Of a stretch of DNA of 64,000 nt, positions 8,790 to 17,677 are shown piece after piece. A program made the position numbers and the translations under genes. The notes below the pieces were generated by a model. It was not told where the DNA came from. It worked only from the letters and a program-made list of their open reading frames with translations, and ran no database searches. Position 1 is the first letter of the stretch. Every line of letters begins with the position of its first letter. The DNA lies in contig NZ_JAFVLN010000006.1 in assembly GCF_017377775.1 (NCBI RefSeq), positions 434,001-498,000 on the forward strand, given 5' to 3'. The stretch is from Streptomyces sp. VRA16 Mangrove soil (GTDB lineage Bacteria > Actinomycetota > Actinomycetes > Streptomycetales > Streptomycetaceae).

Positions 8790-9608
8790 TCAGCCCTTGA
8801 GCGCCTTGTCCACCGCGGTGTTCCACTCGGCGACCGTCATCGGGGCGTTGTCGCCGTCCGAGCCGGTGATCTTCTTGCCGTTGTAGACGAAGGACGGGGT
8901 GCCCTGGACGCCGAACTTGTTGTTGTCGAAGTTCTTCGACATCTCGATCGCCCACTTGTCGAAGGTGCCGTCCTTGACGTCCTTCTGGAAGGTCTTGTCG
9001 CTCTTCAGCGCGGGGATCGTGTTCGCGATCTTCAGGAGGTACGCGTCGTCCTTGAACTTGTCGTCCGTCTCCTCCGGGTGCCACTTCTTGGAGTACATCG
9101 CCTCCTTGTACTGCCAGAAGGCGTCCTTCGACACGTTCAGGGCGGCGCCCAGCGCGCTCAGCGCGTTCTTCGAGCCCTCGCCCTGGAGGTTGGTGTCGAG
9201 GAAGGTGGCGCCGATGTACTGGATCTTGTACTTGCCGTCGTCGAGGTCCTTCTGCACCGTCGAGCCGACCGTCTGCTCGAAGGAGGCACAGACCGGGCAG
9301 CGCGGGTCCTCGAAGGCGCTGATGGTCTTGTCGGCGGAGTCCTTGCCGATGGTGACCGTCGTGTGGTTCTTGCCCGTGGTGTTCTTCGGGGCGACCAGGG
9401 CGTCGTTCTTGGCGGCCTCCCAGTAGGAGGGCTTGTTGCCCTGGACGACGAAGTAGCTGGCCACGCCGGCTATCGCGAGGACACCGACGATGGAGCTCGC
9501 GACGATCGCGTTCTTCTTCGCCTTGTCCCGCTTCGCCTGGCGCTCGCGCTCGACGCGCAGCCGCTCGCGGGCCGCTGTCTTCGCCTGCTGGCTGTTGCGC
9601 TTGCTCAT
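8790..9608 (-). CDS. Membrane-anchored DsbA-like thioredoxin-fold protein
   Basis: 272 residues. A basic cytoplasmic N-terminus (about 32 residues, rich in Arg, Lys and Gln) precedes one membrane helix (NAIVASSIVGVLAIAGVASY), so the rest faces outside the membrane. The thioredoxin-fold domain has the redox motif DPRCPVCASFE and the cis-proline loop GTPSF, with the helical insertion typical of DsbA/thioredoxin_4 proteins between them. Role: oxidation or isomerisation of disulfides in exported proteins. It is 55 bases downstream of a multi-pass membrane protein gene in the same direction, and a paralogue lies at 44896-45669. Which of these is oxidase or reductase cannot be told. Confidence 0.88.
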   Translation of the reverse strand: MSKRNSQQAKTAARERLRVERERQAKRDKAKKNAIVASSIVGVLAIAGVASYFVVQGNKPSYWEAAKNDALVAPKNTTGKNHTTVTIGKDSADKTISAFEDPRCPVCASFEQTVGSTVQKDLDDGKYKIQYIGATFLDTNLQGEGSKNALSALGAALNVSKDAFWQYKEAMYSKKWHPEETDDKFKDDAYLLKIANTIPALKSDKTFQKDVKDGTFDKWAIEMSKNFDNNKFGVQGTPSFVYNGKKITGSDGDNAPMTVAEWNTAVDKALKG

Positions 9609-9663
9609 GATGTTCGTGCTCCGTAGTGGTGAGAAAGGGGGCGGGGACTGTCGTGCGGTCGGC

Positions 9664-10374
9664 TCAGAGAGCCGGGCACGGCGGTCCGCGCCGTCCCACG
9701 GAGTGCACCCAGACGCGGGTGCGCGCGATCCGGGCGGCGGCGGCCGGGCGCGGCCTGCGGGCCACCGGCTCCAGCAGGGCGGTGACCGTGGCCCAGGCGA
9801 TCAGCAGCGGGCGGAACGCGAACGCGGCGACCGCGCGCAGCAGCTGGTGCAGGGCCTGCTCGCCGCGGCGCAGCCAGGCGGCCGCGAGGAGACCGACCGT
9901 GACATGCGCGCCGAGCAGCAGCCAGGAGGCCGCCGGGTCGGTGTGGGCCAGCAGCGCGACGGTCCGGTCGCCGGAGCCGCCGGTCATCCGGGCCAGCGGG
10001 GTGCCCACGCTCCCGGCGCACAGCACGTCGAACCCGAACGAGCGCAGCGTCCCCGCGACGGGGCCGCCCGTCTCGCCGTAACAGACGTGCTGGCCGGTGG
10101 TGAAGACCGTGTCCGCGGCCAGTTCCAGCGGGACGAGCAGCGCCGCGATGCGCCCGAAGCCGCGCTCCCGGCCCGCGAGCGCGTACGCGATCACGAAGAC
10201 GGCGGCGGCGATCGCGCCGACCGTCGGCAGCGGCAGCGGGGCCCGGGACAGCAGCACGTGCGACGCGGCGGACAGCGTCACGACCACGGCCGTGAAGAGC
10301 GCCGCGCGTACGGCTCTGAGCTGGGCCCCGGACATGGCCCCGGATATCTCGTCCATCGCCGAGGAGTGTGCCAT
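9664..10374 (-). CDS. Multi-pass membrane protein of unknown function
   Basis: Not recognised. From the ATG at 10374 the product is 236 residues with about five hydrophobic segments (for example AALFTAVVVTLSAASHVLL, VGAIAAAVFVIAYALA, WLLLGAHVTVGLLAAAWL). Two cysteines sit in an apparently extracytoplasmic part (TGQHVCYG and FDVLCAG), 24 residues apart. It precedes the DsbA-like gene by 55 bases on the same strand and is probably cotranscribed, which makes a redox-partner role conceivable but unproven. The open frame extends upstream to 10488, but that extension is Pro/Arg-rich and lacks membrane character; no strong ribosome binding site supports any start. Confidence 0.7.
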   Translation of the reverse strand: MAHSSAMDEISGAMSGAQLRAVRAALFTAVVVTLSAASHVLLSRAPLPLPTVGAIAAAVFVIAYALAGRERGFGRIAALLVPLELAADTVFTTGQHVCYGETGGPVAGTLRSFGFDVLCAGSVGTPLARMTGGSGDRTVALLAHTDPAASWLLLGAHVTVGLLAAAWLRRGEQALHQLLRAVAAFAFRPLLIAWATVTALLEPVARRPRPAAAARIARTRVWVHSVGRRGPPCPAL

Positions 10375-10497
10375 GGCTTGCTGTAAGCGATGCCTAAAGG
10401 GTGCCTGTGCGTTACGGAAATGCATTGCGGGACGGTGTCGGCCGTCCCGGTTGCGAAGAGGGTGTCCGGGTGGGGGGCCGGGGGGCATCCCCCGGGA

Positions 10498-11829
10498 TCA
10501 CGCGGCCAGACCGGGAATGCGGCCGTTGCGGAACAGGTCCACGAAGATCTGGTGGTCCGCACGCGCGCGTGCCCCGTACTCGTGCGCGAAGTCGACCAGC
10601 AGGTCCGCGAAACCGTCCTCGTCGGCGGCGATCGCCGCGTCGATGGCGCGCTCCGTGGAGAACGGGACCAGGGACTCGCCCGAGGTGTCGTCGGCCGCCG
10701 CGTGCATCGTCGCCGTGGCCCGGCCGAGGTCCGCGACGACCGCCGCGATCTCCTCCGGGTCGTCGATGTCCGACCAGTCCAGGTCCACCGCGTACGGCGA
10801 CACCTCGGCCACCAGCTGGCCCGCGCCGTCCAGCTCGGTCCAGCCCAGCCACGGGTCGGCGTGGGCCTGGAGCGCGCGCTGCGAGATCACCGTGCGCTGG
10901 CCCTCGTGCTGGAAGTAGTCGCGCACCGCCGGGTCCGTGATGTGCCGCGAGACCGCCGGGGTCTGCGCCTGCTTCATGTAGATGATCACGTCGTTCTCGA
11001 GGGCGTCGCTGTTGCCCTCCAGAAGGATGTTGTACGAGGGCAGGCCCGCCGAGCCGATCCCGATGCCGCGCCGCCCCACCACGTCCTTCACCCGGTACGA
11101 GTCCGGGCGGGCCAGGGAGGACTCCGGCAGCGTCTCCAGGTAGCCGTCGAAGGCCGCAAGCACCTTGTACCGCGTCGCCGCGTCCAGCTCGATGGAGCCG
11201 CCGCCCGGCGCGAAGCGGCGCTCGAAGTCACGGATCTCCGTCATGGAGTCGAGCAGCTCGAAGCGGGTGCGCGCGCGTGCGTCGCGCAGCGCGTCCAGGA
11301 GCGCGCCCTCGGCCGAGTCCAGCGTGAAGGGCGGCACCTCGTCGCTCTTGGCGCCGGTCGCCAGGGAGTGGACGCGCTCGCGGTAGGCCGCCGCGTACGT
11401 GCGCACCAGGGCCGTGATCTGCTCGTCGCTGAGCGCCTTCGCGTAGCCGATCAGCGCCACGGAGGCCGCGAAGCGCTTGAGGTCCCAGGTGAAGGGACCG
11501 ACGTACGCCTCGTCGAAGTCGTTCACGTTGAACACCAGGCGGCCGTTGGCATCCATGTACGTGCCGAAGTTCTCCGCGTGCAGGTCGCCGTGGATCCACA
11601 CCCGGCTGGTGCGGTCGTCCAGGTACGGTCCGCCGTGCTGCTCGCGCTCCAGGTCCTGGTAGAAGAGGCACGCCGTACCGCGGTAGAACGCGAAGGCCGA
11701 GGCCGCCATCTTGCGGAACTTGACCCGGAACGCGGCGGGGTCCGCGGCGAGCAGCTCGCCGAACGCGGTGTCGAAGACGGCGAGGATCTGCTCGCCGCGC
11801 TGCTCGGCGGTGGGCTGCGGGTCCGGCAT
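10498..11829 (-). CDS. DUF2252 domain-containing protein
   Basis: 443-residue cytoplasmic protein of the DUF2252 family, whose fold resembles aminoglycoside phosphotransferase/kinase-like proteins. Visible landmarks are RKMAASAFAFYRGTACLF, the kinase-like catalytic segment WIHGDLHAENFGTY and the metal-binding-like FNVNDFDEAYVGPFTWDLKR. GDLHxxN plus NDFD strongly suggests a phosphotransferase-type active site, but no substrate is known for the family. The ATG at 11829 is preceded by AGGAGG at 9 bases, overriding the longer in-frame start at 11901. It is transcribed divergently from dnaE across 186 bases. Confidence 0.9.
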   Translation of the reverse strand: MPDPQPTAEQRGEQILAVFDTAFGELLAADPAAFRVKFRKMAASAFAFYRGTACLFYQDLEREQHGGPYLDDRTSRVWIHGDLHAENFGTYMDANGRLVFNVNDFDEAYVGPFTWDLKRFAASVALIGYAKALSDEQITALVRTYAAAYRERVHSLATGAKSDEVPPFTLDSAEGALLDALRDARARTRFELLDSMTEIRDFERRFAPGGGSIELDAATRYKVLAAFDGYLETLPESSLARPDSYRVKDVVGRRGIGIGSAGLPSYNILLEGNSDALENDVIIYMKQAQTPAVSRHITDPAVRDYFQHEGQRTVISQRALQAHADPWLGWTELDGAGQLVAEVSPYAVDLDWSDIDDPEEIAAVVADLGRATATMHAAADDTSGESLVPFSTERAIDAAIAADEDGFADLLVDFAHEYGARARADHQIFVDLFRNGRIPGLAA

Positions 11830-12015
11830 CGCGGGGTGCCTCCTGGTACGGGTGGTGCGTGAGATGTGTGACACGCAGGACAGGTGTTCTGCCCTGTCCA
11901 ACGCCCGACCGTACTCCGGAGTGCCCGCCGGTTGTCAGTGACCGGTCGTAGACTTCCAAGCTGTCCCCCGACTGTCGCCCGGTGTTCGTCCTTGTCGCCA
12001 ATGGAGGCCCCAACC

Positions 12016-15000
12016 GTGTCAAAGCCGCCCTTCACGCACCTGCACGTCCACACCCAGTACTCGATGCTGGACGGTGCCGCGCGGCTCGGCGACATGTTCA
12101 AGGCGTGCAACGAGATGGGCATGACGCACATCGCGATGTCCGACCACGGCAACCTGCACGGGGCGTACGACTTCTTCCACAGCGCCAAGAAGGCCGGCGT
12201 CACGCCGATCATCGGCATCGAGGCGTACGTCGCCCCGGAGTCCCGGCGCAACAAGCGGAAGATCCAGTGGGGCCAGCCGCACCAGAAGCGCGACGACGTC
12301 TCCGGTTCCGGTGGTTACACCCACAAGACGATCTGGGCGGCGAACAAGACGGGACTGCACAACCTCTTCAAGCTGTCCTCGGACGCGTACGCCGAGGGCT
12401 GGTTGCAGAAGTGGCCGCGCATGGACAAGGAGACGATCTCCCAGTGGAGCGAGGGCCTGATCGCCTCCACCGGCTGCCCCTCCGGTGAGCTGCAGACGCG
12501 CCTGCGCCTCGGCCAGTTCGACGAGGCCCTGAAGGCCGCCTCCGACTACCAGGACATCTTCGGCAAGGACCGGTACTTCCTGGAGCTGATGGACCACGGC
12601 ATCGAGATCGAGCGCCGGGTCCGCGACGGCCTCCTGGAGATCGGCAAGAAGCTCGGCATCCCGCCGCTGGTCACGAACGACTCGCACTACACGTACGCGC
12701 ACGAGTCCGCCGCCCACGACGCCCTGCTGTGCATCCAGACCGGCAAGAACCTCTCCGACCCGGACCGCTTCCGCTTCGACGGCACCGGCTACTACCTGAA
12801 GTCCACGGACGAGATGTACGCCATCGACTCCTCGGACGCCTGGCAGGAGGGCTGCGCCAACACGCTCCTGGTGGCCGAGCAGATCGACACGACCGGCATG
12901 TTCGAGGCCAAGAACCTCATGCCGAAGTTCGACATCCCGGAAGAGGGCTACACCGACACCACCTGGTTCAAGGAGGAAGTGCGCCGCGGCATGCTGCGCC
13001 GCTTCCCCGGCGGGGTGCCCGAGGACCGCCAGAAGCAGGCGGAGTACGAGATGGACATCATCATCCAGATGGGGTTCCCGGGCTACTTCCTCGTCGTCGC
13101 CGACTTCATCATGTGGGCGAAGAACAACGGCATCGCGGTGGGCCCCGGCCGAGGCTCCGCGGCCGGTTCGATCGTCGCGTACGCCATGGGCATCACCGAC
13201 CTCGACCCGATCGAGCACGGACTGATCTTCGAGCGGTTCCTCAACCCCGAGCGCGTCTCCATGCCCGACGTCGACATCGACTTCGACGAGCGCAGGCGCG
13301 TCGAGGTCATCAGGTACGTGACAGAGAAGTACGGCGCCGACAAGGTCGCCATGATCGGCACCTACGGCAAGATCAAGGCCAAGAACGCGATCAAGGACTC
13401 CGCGCGCGTGCTCGGCTACCCGTACGCGATGGGCGACCGCCTCACCAAGGCGATGCCCGCCGACGTCCTCGGCAAGGGCATCGACCTCGACGGCATCACC
13501 AACCCCTCGCACCCGCGCTACAGCGAGGCGGGCGAGATCCGCGGGATGTACGAGAACGAGCCGGACGTCAAGAAGGTCATCGACACCGCCAAGGGTGTGG
13601 AGGGCCTGGTCCGGCAGATGGGCGTGCACGCCGCCGGCGTCATCATGTCCAGCGAGCCGATCGTCGACCACGCCCCGATCTGGGTGCGGCACACCGACGG
13701 CGTCACCATCACGCAGTGGGACTACCCGCAGTGCGAGTCGCTCGGCCTGATCAAGATGGACTTCCTGGGCCTCAGGAACCTGACGATCATGGACGACGCC
13801 GTGAAGATGGTGGAGTCCAACAAGGGCATCAAGCTCGAACTCCTCTCCGTGCCGCTGGACGACCCCAAGACGTACGAACTGCTCTGCCGCGGTGACACGC
13901 TCGGCGTCTTCCAGTTCGACGGCGGCCCGATGCGCTCGCTGCTGCGCCAGATGCAGCCCGACAACTTCGAGGACATTTCCGCCGTCTCGGCCCTGTACCG
14001 GCCGGGCCCGATGGGCATGAACTCGCACACGAACTACGCCGAGCGCAAGAACGGCCGGCAGGAGATCACGCCGATCCACCCGGAGCTCGAAGAGCCCCTG
14101 AAGGAGACGCTGGGTCTCACCTACGGCCTCATCGTGTACCAGGAGCAGGTGCAGAAGGCCGCGCAGATCGTCGCCGGGTACTCGCTCGGCGAGGCCGACA
14201 TCCTGCGCCGCGTGATGGGCAAGAAGAAGCCCGAGGAACTGGCGAAGAACTTCACCATTTTCCAGGCGGGAGCCCGTAAGAACGGCTTCTCCGACCAGGC
14301 GATCCAGGCCCTGTGGGACGTGCTGGTCCCCTTCGCCGGATACGCGTTCAACAAGGCGCACTCGTCCGCGTACGGCCTGGTCACCTACTGGACCGCCTAT
14401 CTGAAGGCGAACTATCCGGCCGAGTACATGGCGGCGCTCCTGACGTCCGTGAAGGACGACAAGGACAAGTCGGCCGTGTACCTGAACGAGTGCCGGCGCA
14501 TGAAGATCAAGGTCCTGCCGCCGAACGTGAACGAGTCGGTGCACAACTTCGCCGCCCAGGGCGACGACGTGATCCTGTTCGGCCTGGAGGCCGTCCGCAA
14601 CGTCGGTACGAACGTGGTGGACGCGATCATCCGCTCGCGCAAGGCGAAGGGGAAGTTCGCCTCGTTCCCCGACTACCTCGACAAGGTCGAGGCCGCGGCG
14701 TGCAACAAGCGGACGACGGAGTCGCTCATCAAGGCCGGTGCGTTCGACACCATGAACCACACCCGCAAGGGTCTGACCGCGCAGTACGAGCCGATGATCG
14801 ACAACGTCGTCGCGGTCAAGCGGAAGGAAGCCGAGGGCCAGTTCGACCTCTTCGGCGGGATGGGGGACGAGGGCGGCACCGACGAGCCGGGCTTCGGGCT
14901 CGACGTCGAGTTCTCCACCGACGAGTGGGACAAGACGTACCTGCTCGCCCAGGAGCGCGAGATGCTCGGCCTTTACGTCTCCGACCATCCGCTGTTCGGC

Positions 15001-15561
15001 CTGGAGCACGTGCTGTCCGACAAGGCCGACGCGGGCATCGGGCAGCTCACCGGCGGTGACTTCGGCGACGGTGCGGTCGTCACGGTCGGCGGCATCATCT
15101 CGGGCCTGCAGCGCAAGATGACCAAGCAGGGCAACGCATGGGCGATCGCCACCGTCGAGGACCTCGCCGGTTCCATCGAGTGCATGTTCTTCCCGGCCAC
15201 GTACCAGCTGGTGTCGACCCAGCTGGTCGAGGACGCCGTGGTGTTCGTCAAGGGACGCCTCGACAAGCGTGAGGACGTGCCGCGCCTGGTCGCCATGGAG
15301 ATGCAGGTCCCCGACCTGTCGAACGCGGGCACCAACGCGCCGGTGATCCTCACCATCCCCGCCCTGAAGGTGACCCCGCCGATGGTCAGCCGCCTCGGCG
15401 AGATCCTCTCCAACCACCGGGGCGACAGCGAGGTGCGGATCAAGCTCCAGGGCCCGCGCAAGACCACGGTGCTCCGGCTCGACCGGCACCGCGTCAAGCC
15501 GGACCCGGCGCTCTACGGCGACCTGAAGGTGCTGCTCGGCCCGTCCTGCCTGGCGGGCTGA
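12016..15561 (+). CDS. dnaE: DNA polymerase III alpha subunit
   Basis: Replicative polymerase, 1181 residues, the usual size for actinobacterial DnaE1. The GTG at 12016 follows GGAGG at 8 bases. The N-terminal PHP domain has THLHVHTQYSMLDGAARL and ISMSDHGN-type residues, so metal-dependent 3'-5' exonuclease proofreading may be intact as in mycobacterial DnaE1. The palm carries GPGRGSAAGSIVAYA and the catalytic acids in MPDVDIDFDERRR. Tandem helix-hairpin-helix and an OB-fold (GGIISGLQRKMTKQGNAWAI) follow near the C-terminus. It is monocistronic, ending at a strong bidirectional hairpin. Confidence 0.98.
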   Translation: MSKPPFTHLHVHTQYSMLDGAARLGDMFKACNEMGMTHIAMSDHGNLHGAYDFFHSAKKAGVTPIIGIEAYVAPESRRNKRKIQWGQPHQKRDDVSGSGGYTHKTIWAANKTGLHNLFKLSSDAYAEGWLQKWPRMDKETISQWSEGLIASTGCPSGELQTRLRLGQFDEALKAASDYQDIFGKDRYFLELMDHGIEIERRVRDGLLEIGKKLGIPPLVTNDSHYTYAHESAAHDALLCIQTGKNLSDPDRFRFDGTGYYLKSTDEMYAIDSSDAWQEGCANTLLVAEQIDTTGMFEAKNLMPKFDIPEEGYTDTTWFKEEVRRGMLRRFPGGVPEDRQKQAEYEMDIIIQMGFPGYFLVVADFIMWAKNNGIAVGPGRGSAAGSIVAYAMGITDLDPIEHGLIFERFLNPERVSMPDVDIDFDERRRVEVIRYVTEKYGADKVAMIGTYGKIKAKNAIKDSARVLGYPYAMGDRLTKAMPADVLGKGIDLDGITNPSHPRYSEAGEIRGMYENEPDVKKVIDTAKGVEGLVRQMGVHAAGVIMSSEPIVDHAPIWVRHTDGVTITQWDYPQCESLGLIKMDFLGLRNLTIMDDAVKMVESNKGIKLELLSVPLDDPKTYELLCRGDTLGVFQFDGGPMRSLLRQMQPDNFEDISAVSALYRPGPMGMNSHTNYAERKNGRQEITPIHPELEEPLKETLGLTYGLIVYQEQVQKAAQIVAGYSLGEADILRRVMGKKKPEELAKNFTIFQAGARKNGFSDQAIQALWDVLVPFAGYAFNKAHSSAYGLVTYWTAYLKANYPAEYMAALLTSVKDDKDKSAVYLNECRRMKIKVLPPNVNESVHNFAAQGDDVILFGLEAVRNVGTNVVDAIIRSRKAKGKFASFPDYLDKVEAAACNKRTTESLIKAGAFDTMNHTRKGLTAQYEPMIDNVVAVKRKEAEGQFDLFGGMGDEGGTDEPGFGLDVEFSTDEWDKTYLLAQEREMLGLYVSDHPLFGLEHVLSDKADAGIGQLTGGDFGDGAVVTVGGIISGLQRKMTKQGNAWAIATVEDLAGSIECMFFPATYQLVSTQLVEDAVVFVKGRLDKREDVPRLVAMEMQVPDLSNAGTNAPVILTIPALKVTPPMVSRLGEILSNHRGDSEVRIKLQGPRKTTVLRLDRHRVKPDPALYGDLKVLLGPSCLAG

Positions 15562-15583
15562 TCCGGAGCCGACCGGACCGGAC

Positions 15584-15631
15584 GCACGGCGAGGGCCGCA
15601 CCCGGAATCCCGGGTGGGGCCCTCGCCGTGC
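15584..15631. terminator. Bidirectional hairpin between dnaE and the 54-residue ORF
   Basis: An exact 14-base inverted repeat (15584-15597 with 15618-15631) encloses a second 7-base inverted repeat (15599-15605 with 15610-15616), making a long nearly continuous stem. It lies between the convergent stop codons of dnaE and the small ORF, so it can serve both. Confidence 0.85.
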
Positions 15632-15653
15632 CGCAACTGCCTCAGTTCATACG

Positions 15654-15818
15654 TCAGTTGTGCCCGAAGCGGCGCTCGCGGTGCTTGCGGGCCACATCCC
15701 CCGGCGTGGCCTGGACGGCCGACTTCGCCTCGGCCTCCATGGCGGACGACCGGGCCTGCTCCTGGGCCTGCGCCGACTTCTGCTGCTGATTACGGTTCTG
15801 CTTGCGATTCTTGGCCAT
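15654..15818 (-). CDS. Small basic hypothetical protein (54 aa)
   Basis: The reverse strand encodes MAKNRKQNRNQQQKSAQAQE, then a Gln/Ala/Glu-rich middle, ending DVARKHRERRFGHN. AGGAGG stands 7 bases before the ATG, which is strong evidence of translation. The product is hydrophilic, with no membrane segment or cysteine; a basic head and tail flank a potentially helical middle. It is convergent with dnaE and shares its terminator. No function is recognised; nucleic acid or ribosome binding is only a guess from composition. Confidence 0.8.
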   Translation of the reverse strand: MAKNRKQNRNQQQKSAQAQEQARSSAMEAEAKSAVQATPGDVARKHRERRFGHN

Positions 15819-16074
15819 GGTGATTGCCTCCTGCGGGGGAACTAGGGGCCAGGGCCGGTTTCAGACTCACATAGGGTGCAGAAGACCGCATTTCGGATCA
15901 TTACCGTGCGTGACGAGGGGGATCGGGGCGTGTTCGCCCGGCTTTCACGGAACCTGTCGCCGTATCCGCCACGCCGAAGATCGAGTTCGGGCCGTTAAGG
16001 CTCGCACTGTCGGGCAGACTCGAAGGAAACCCGAAGCGAACGCACGGGCGTGTCGGCGAAAGAGGGTGGATCGC

Positions 16075-17307
16075 GTGGACCGTTGCATCGTCCTGGTGGA
16101 CGCCGGGTACCTGCTGGGAGCGGCCGCGAGTCTCCTCGCGGGAGAACCGTCCCGGTCCCGGATCCATGTCGACCACACCGCCCTCATCCAGGGGCTGCGC
16201 GAGCGCGCCGAGTCGGAGACCGAGCGCGAGCTGCTGCGTATCTACTGGTTCGACGGCGCCCCCGACCGGGTTCCGCAGCCCGAGCACCGCAGGCTGCGCG
16301 TGATGCCCCGGGTCACCGTGCGGCTCGGCGCCCTGACCCGCTCGGACGGGCGGTGGGCACAGAAGGGCGTCGACGCCGCCATGCACGCCGAGCTGACCGA
16401 GCTGGCCCGCAACCGTGCCTGCTCGGACGTGGTCCTTGTGACCGGTGACGGGGATCTGCTGCCCGGCATGATGGCCGCCAAGGAGCACGGCGTCGCCGTC
16501 CACCTGTGGGCCGTGCAGGCCGCCGACGGCGACTACAACCAGTCCGAGGACCTGGTCGCCGAGGCCGACGAGCGGCGCGTGCTGGACCGGACCTGGATCA
16601 CCAAGGCCGTCCGCGCCAAGGAGTTCGGCGGCATCTGCTCGCCGCCGCCCGTGCCGCGCCCCGAGATCGCCGCGATCCTCTCCGCGCCGCTGCCCGAGTC
16701 GGCGCTCTCGTCGGCGGGCCGCCCCACCGACGACACCACGGACGCACCGTCGGACCAGCACACGCCGGCCGCGCGGGCCGGGAGCGACGCCGAGGACCGG
16801 AGCGGCGCGGGCAAGGGCGTGCCCACTCCGAAGGACCTCGCCGCGTTGCGCGGTCCCGGCGCGCAGGCCGCGCAGCACCCGGCGAACGCGACGCTTCGGT
16901 GGTCCTCCGACAAGGGATGGGTCGAGCGGCCCGGCGGGGGCGGTGAGCCGCCCGAGGCGGCCTCGCTGCCGACGCTGGCCCAGCTCACCACCGCCGAGCA
17001 GCGGTGGGCCGACCGCGAGGAGGACATCACCGCGGTCGGCGGGGACCCGTACGAGGTGGGGCAGGTGTTCGCGCGGCGGTGGATGGGGCGGCTCGCCGAT
17101 CAGGGGCTGCTCCAGAAGCTGTCGACCATGTATCCGCGGGTGCCGCACCGGATCGACGGGGAGTTGCTGCGGTACGCGGCGCGGTTCGGGCTGCTCGCGC
17201 ACAAGGACGATCAGATCGACGAGCACGACCGGTATGCGATCCGGGCCGGGTTCTGGCGGGAGATCGATGTGCGGACCTCGGCGGAGCACGCTGCCGCGGG
17301 GGACTGA
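16075..17307 (+). CDS. NYN domain-containing protein
   Basis: 410 residues. The N-terminal 170 residues are a PIN-like NYN domain: the first strand with Asp is CIVLVDAGYLLG, a second acidic cluster is QKGVDAAMHAELTELA, and the third is VVLVTGDGDLLPGMMAA. These acidic residues normally bind metal for RNA cleavage. A low-complexity linker (about 205-290) leads to a C-terminal helical domain of about 110 residues (from TTAEQRWADRE to the end), not recognised. Start at GTG 16075 is favoured by AGAGG 9 bases upstream; GTG 16066 is in frame but too close to it. RNase activity is inferred from family only. Confidence 0.85.
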   Translation: MDRCIVLVDAGYLLGAAASLLAGEPSRSRIHVDHTALIQGLRERAESETERELLRIYWFDGAPDRVPQPEHRRLRVMPRVTVRLGALTRSDGRWAQKGVDAAMHAELTELARNRACSDVVLVTGDGDLLPGMMAAKEHGVAVHLWAVQAADGDYNQSEDLVAEADERRVLDRTWITKAVRAKEFGGICSPPPVPRPEIAAILSAPLPESALSSAGRPTDDTTDAPSDQHTPAARAGSDAEDRSGAGKGVPTPKDLAALRGPGAQAAQHPANATLRWSSDKGWVERPGGGGEPPEAASLPTLAQLTTAEQRWADREEDITAVGGDPYEVGQVFARRWMGRLADQGLLQKLSTMYPRVPHRIDGELLRYAARFGLLAHKDDQIDEHDRYAIRAGFWREIDVRTSAEHAAAGD

Positions 17308-17677
17308 GCGGGGGCGCGGGTCGGACGGGTCTCCGGGCAGGGCCGGGCCGGGCCGTGCGGTTGTGGCCGGGGCCGTGTGTTTCCGGCGGGGCCGTGGGTT
17401 TCCGGCGGGGCCGTGGGCCGGGGCCTGCTGGAGCGCCTGCCCGGCGCCGGGGTGCCGCCTTGCCCACCCTGCCGCCCCAGGCGGCAGATTGCCCAAGGCG
17501 GGTGGGGCGTGCGGCAGATTGCCCGAGGCGGCTGCGTCGGGCGGCAGATTGTCCGAGGGGGCCGTGGTGGGCGGCGGAGTGTTCGAGGGGGGCGAGGGGT
17601 GATTGGGGCGGCGCGTCGCCCTCTATGTCCGGCCCCGGGCGCAAAGTGGGGGCCTTGACCCCGTACCCTCGTTCCTC
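17308..17677. repeat. Repeat-filled intergenic region
   Basis: Non-coding, 370 bases. It contains two 18-base direct copies 19 bases apart (from 17381 and 17400), then one copy of the 71-base hairpin repeat (17431-17501), whose last part is extended by a degenerate 30-base tandem array: units start at 17481, 17511, 17541 and 17571, with GCGGCAGATT in the first three and GCGGCGGAGT in the fourth. The array runs almost into the ABC transporter gene. Confidence 0.8.
17431..17501 (+). repeat. 71-bp intergenic hairpin repeat, copy 1
   Basis: Nearly identical to 24255-24325 (differences only at a few positions near the 5' end and in the loop). The copy is itself palindromic: CCGCCTTG pairs with CAAGGCGG on the outside, and CTGCCGCC with GGCGGCAG on the inside around a 3-base loop. 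Confidence 0.85.

Noticed and set aside
12019..15636. 1205-codon open frame antisense to dnaE
   Set aside because: Antisense shadow of dnaE with Val/Asp/Leu/Arg-biased composition and no domain.
17481..17600. Regular 30-base repeats resembling a short CRISPR array
   Set aside because: The repeated part is about 20 bases with 10-base intervals, identity decays along the array, there are no unique spacers of normal length and no cas genes.
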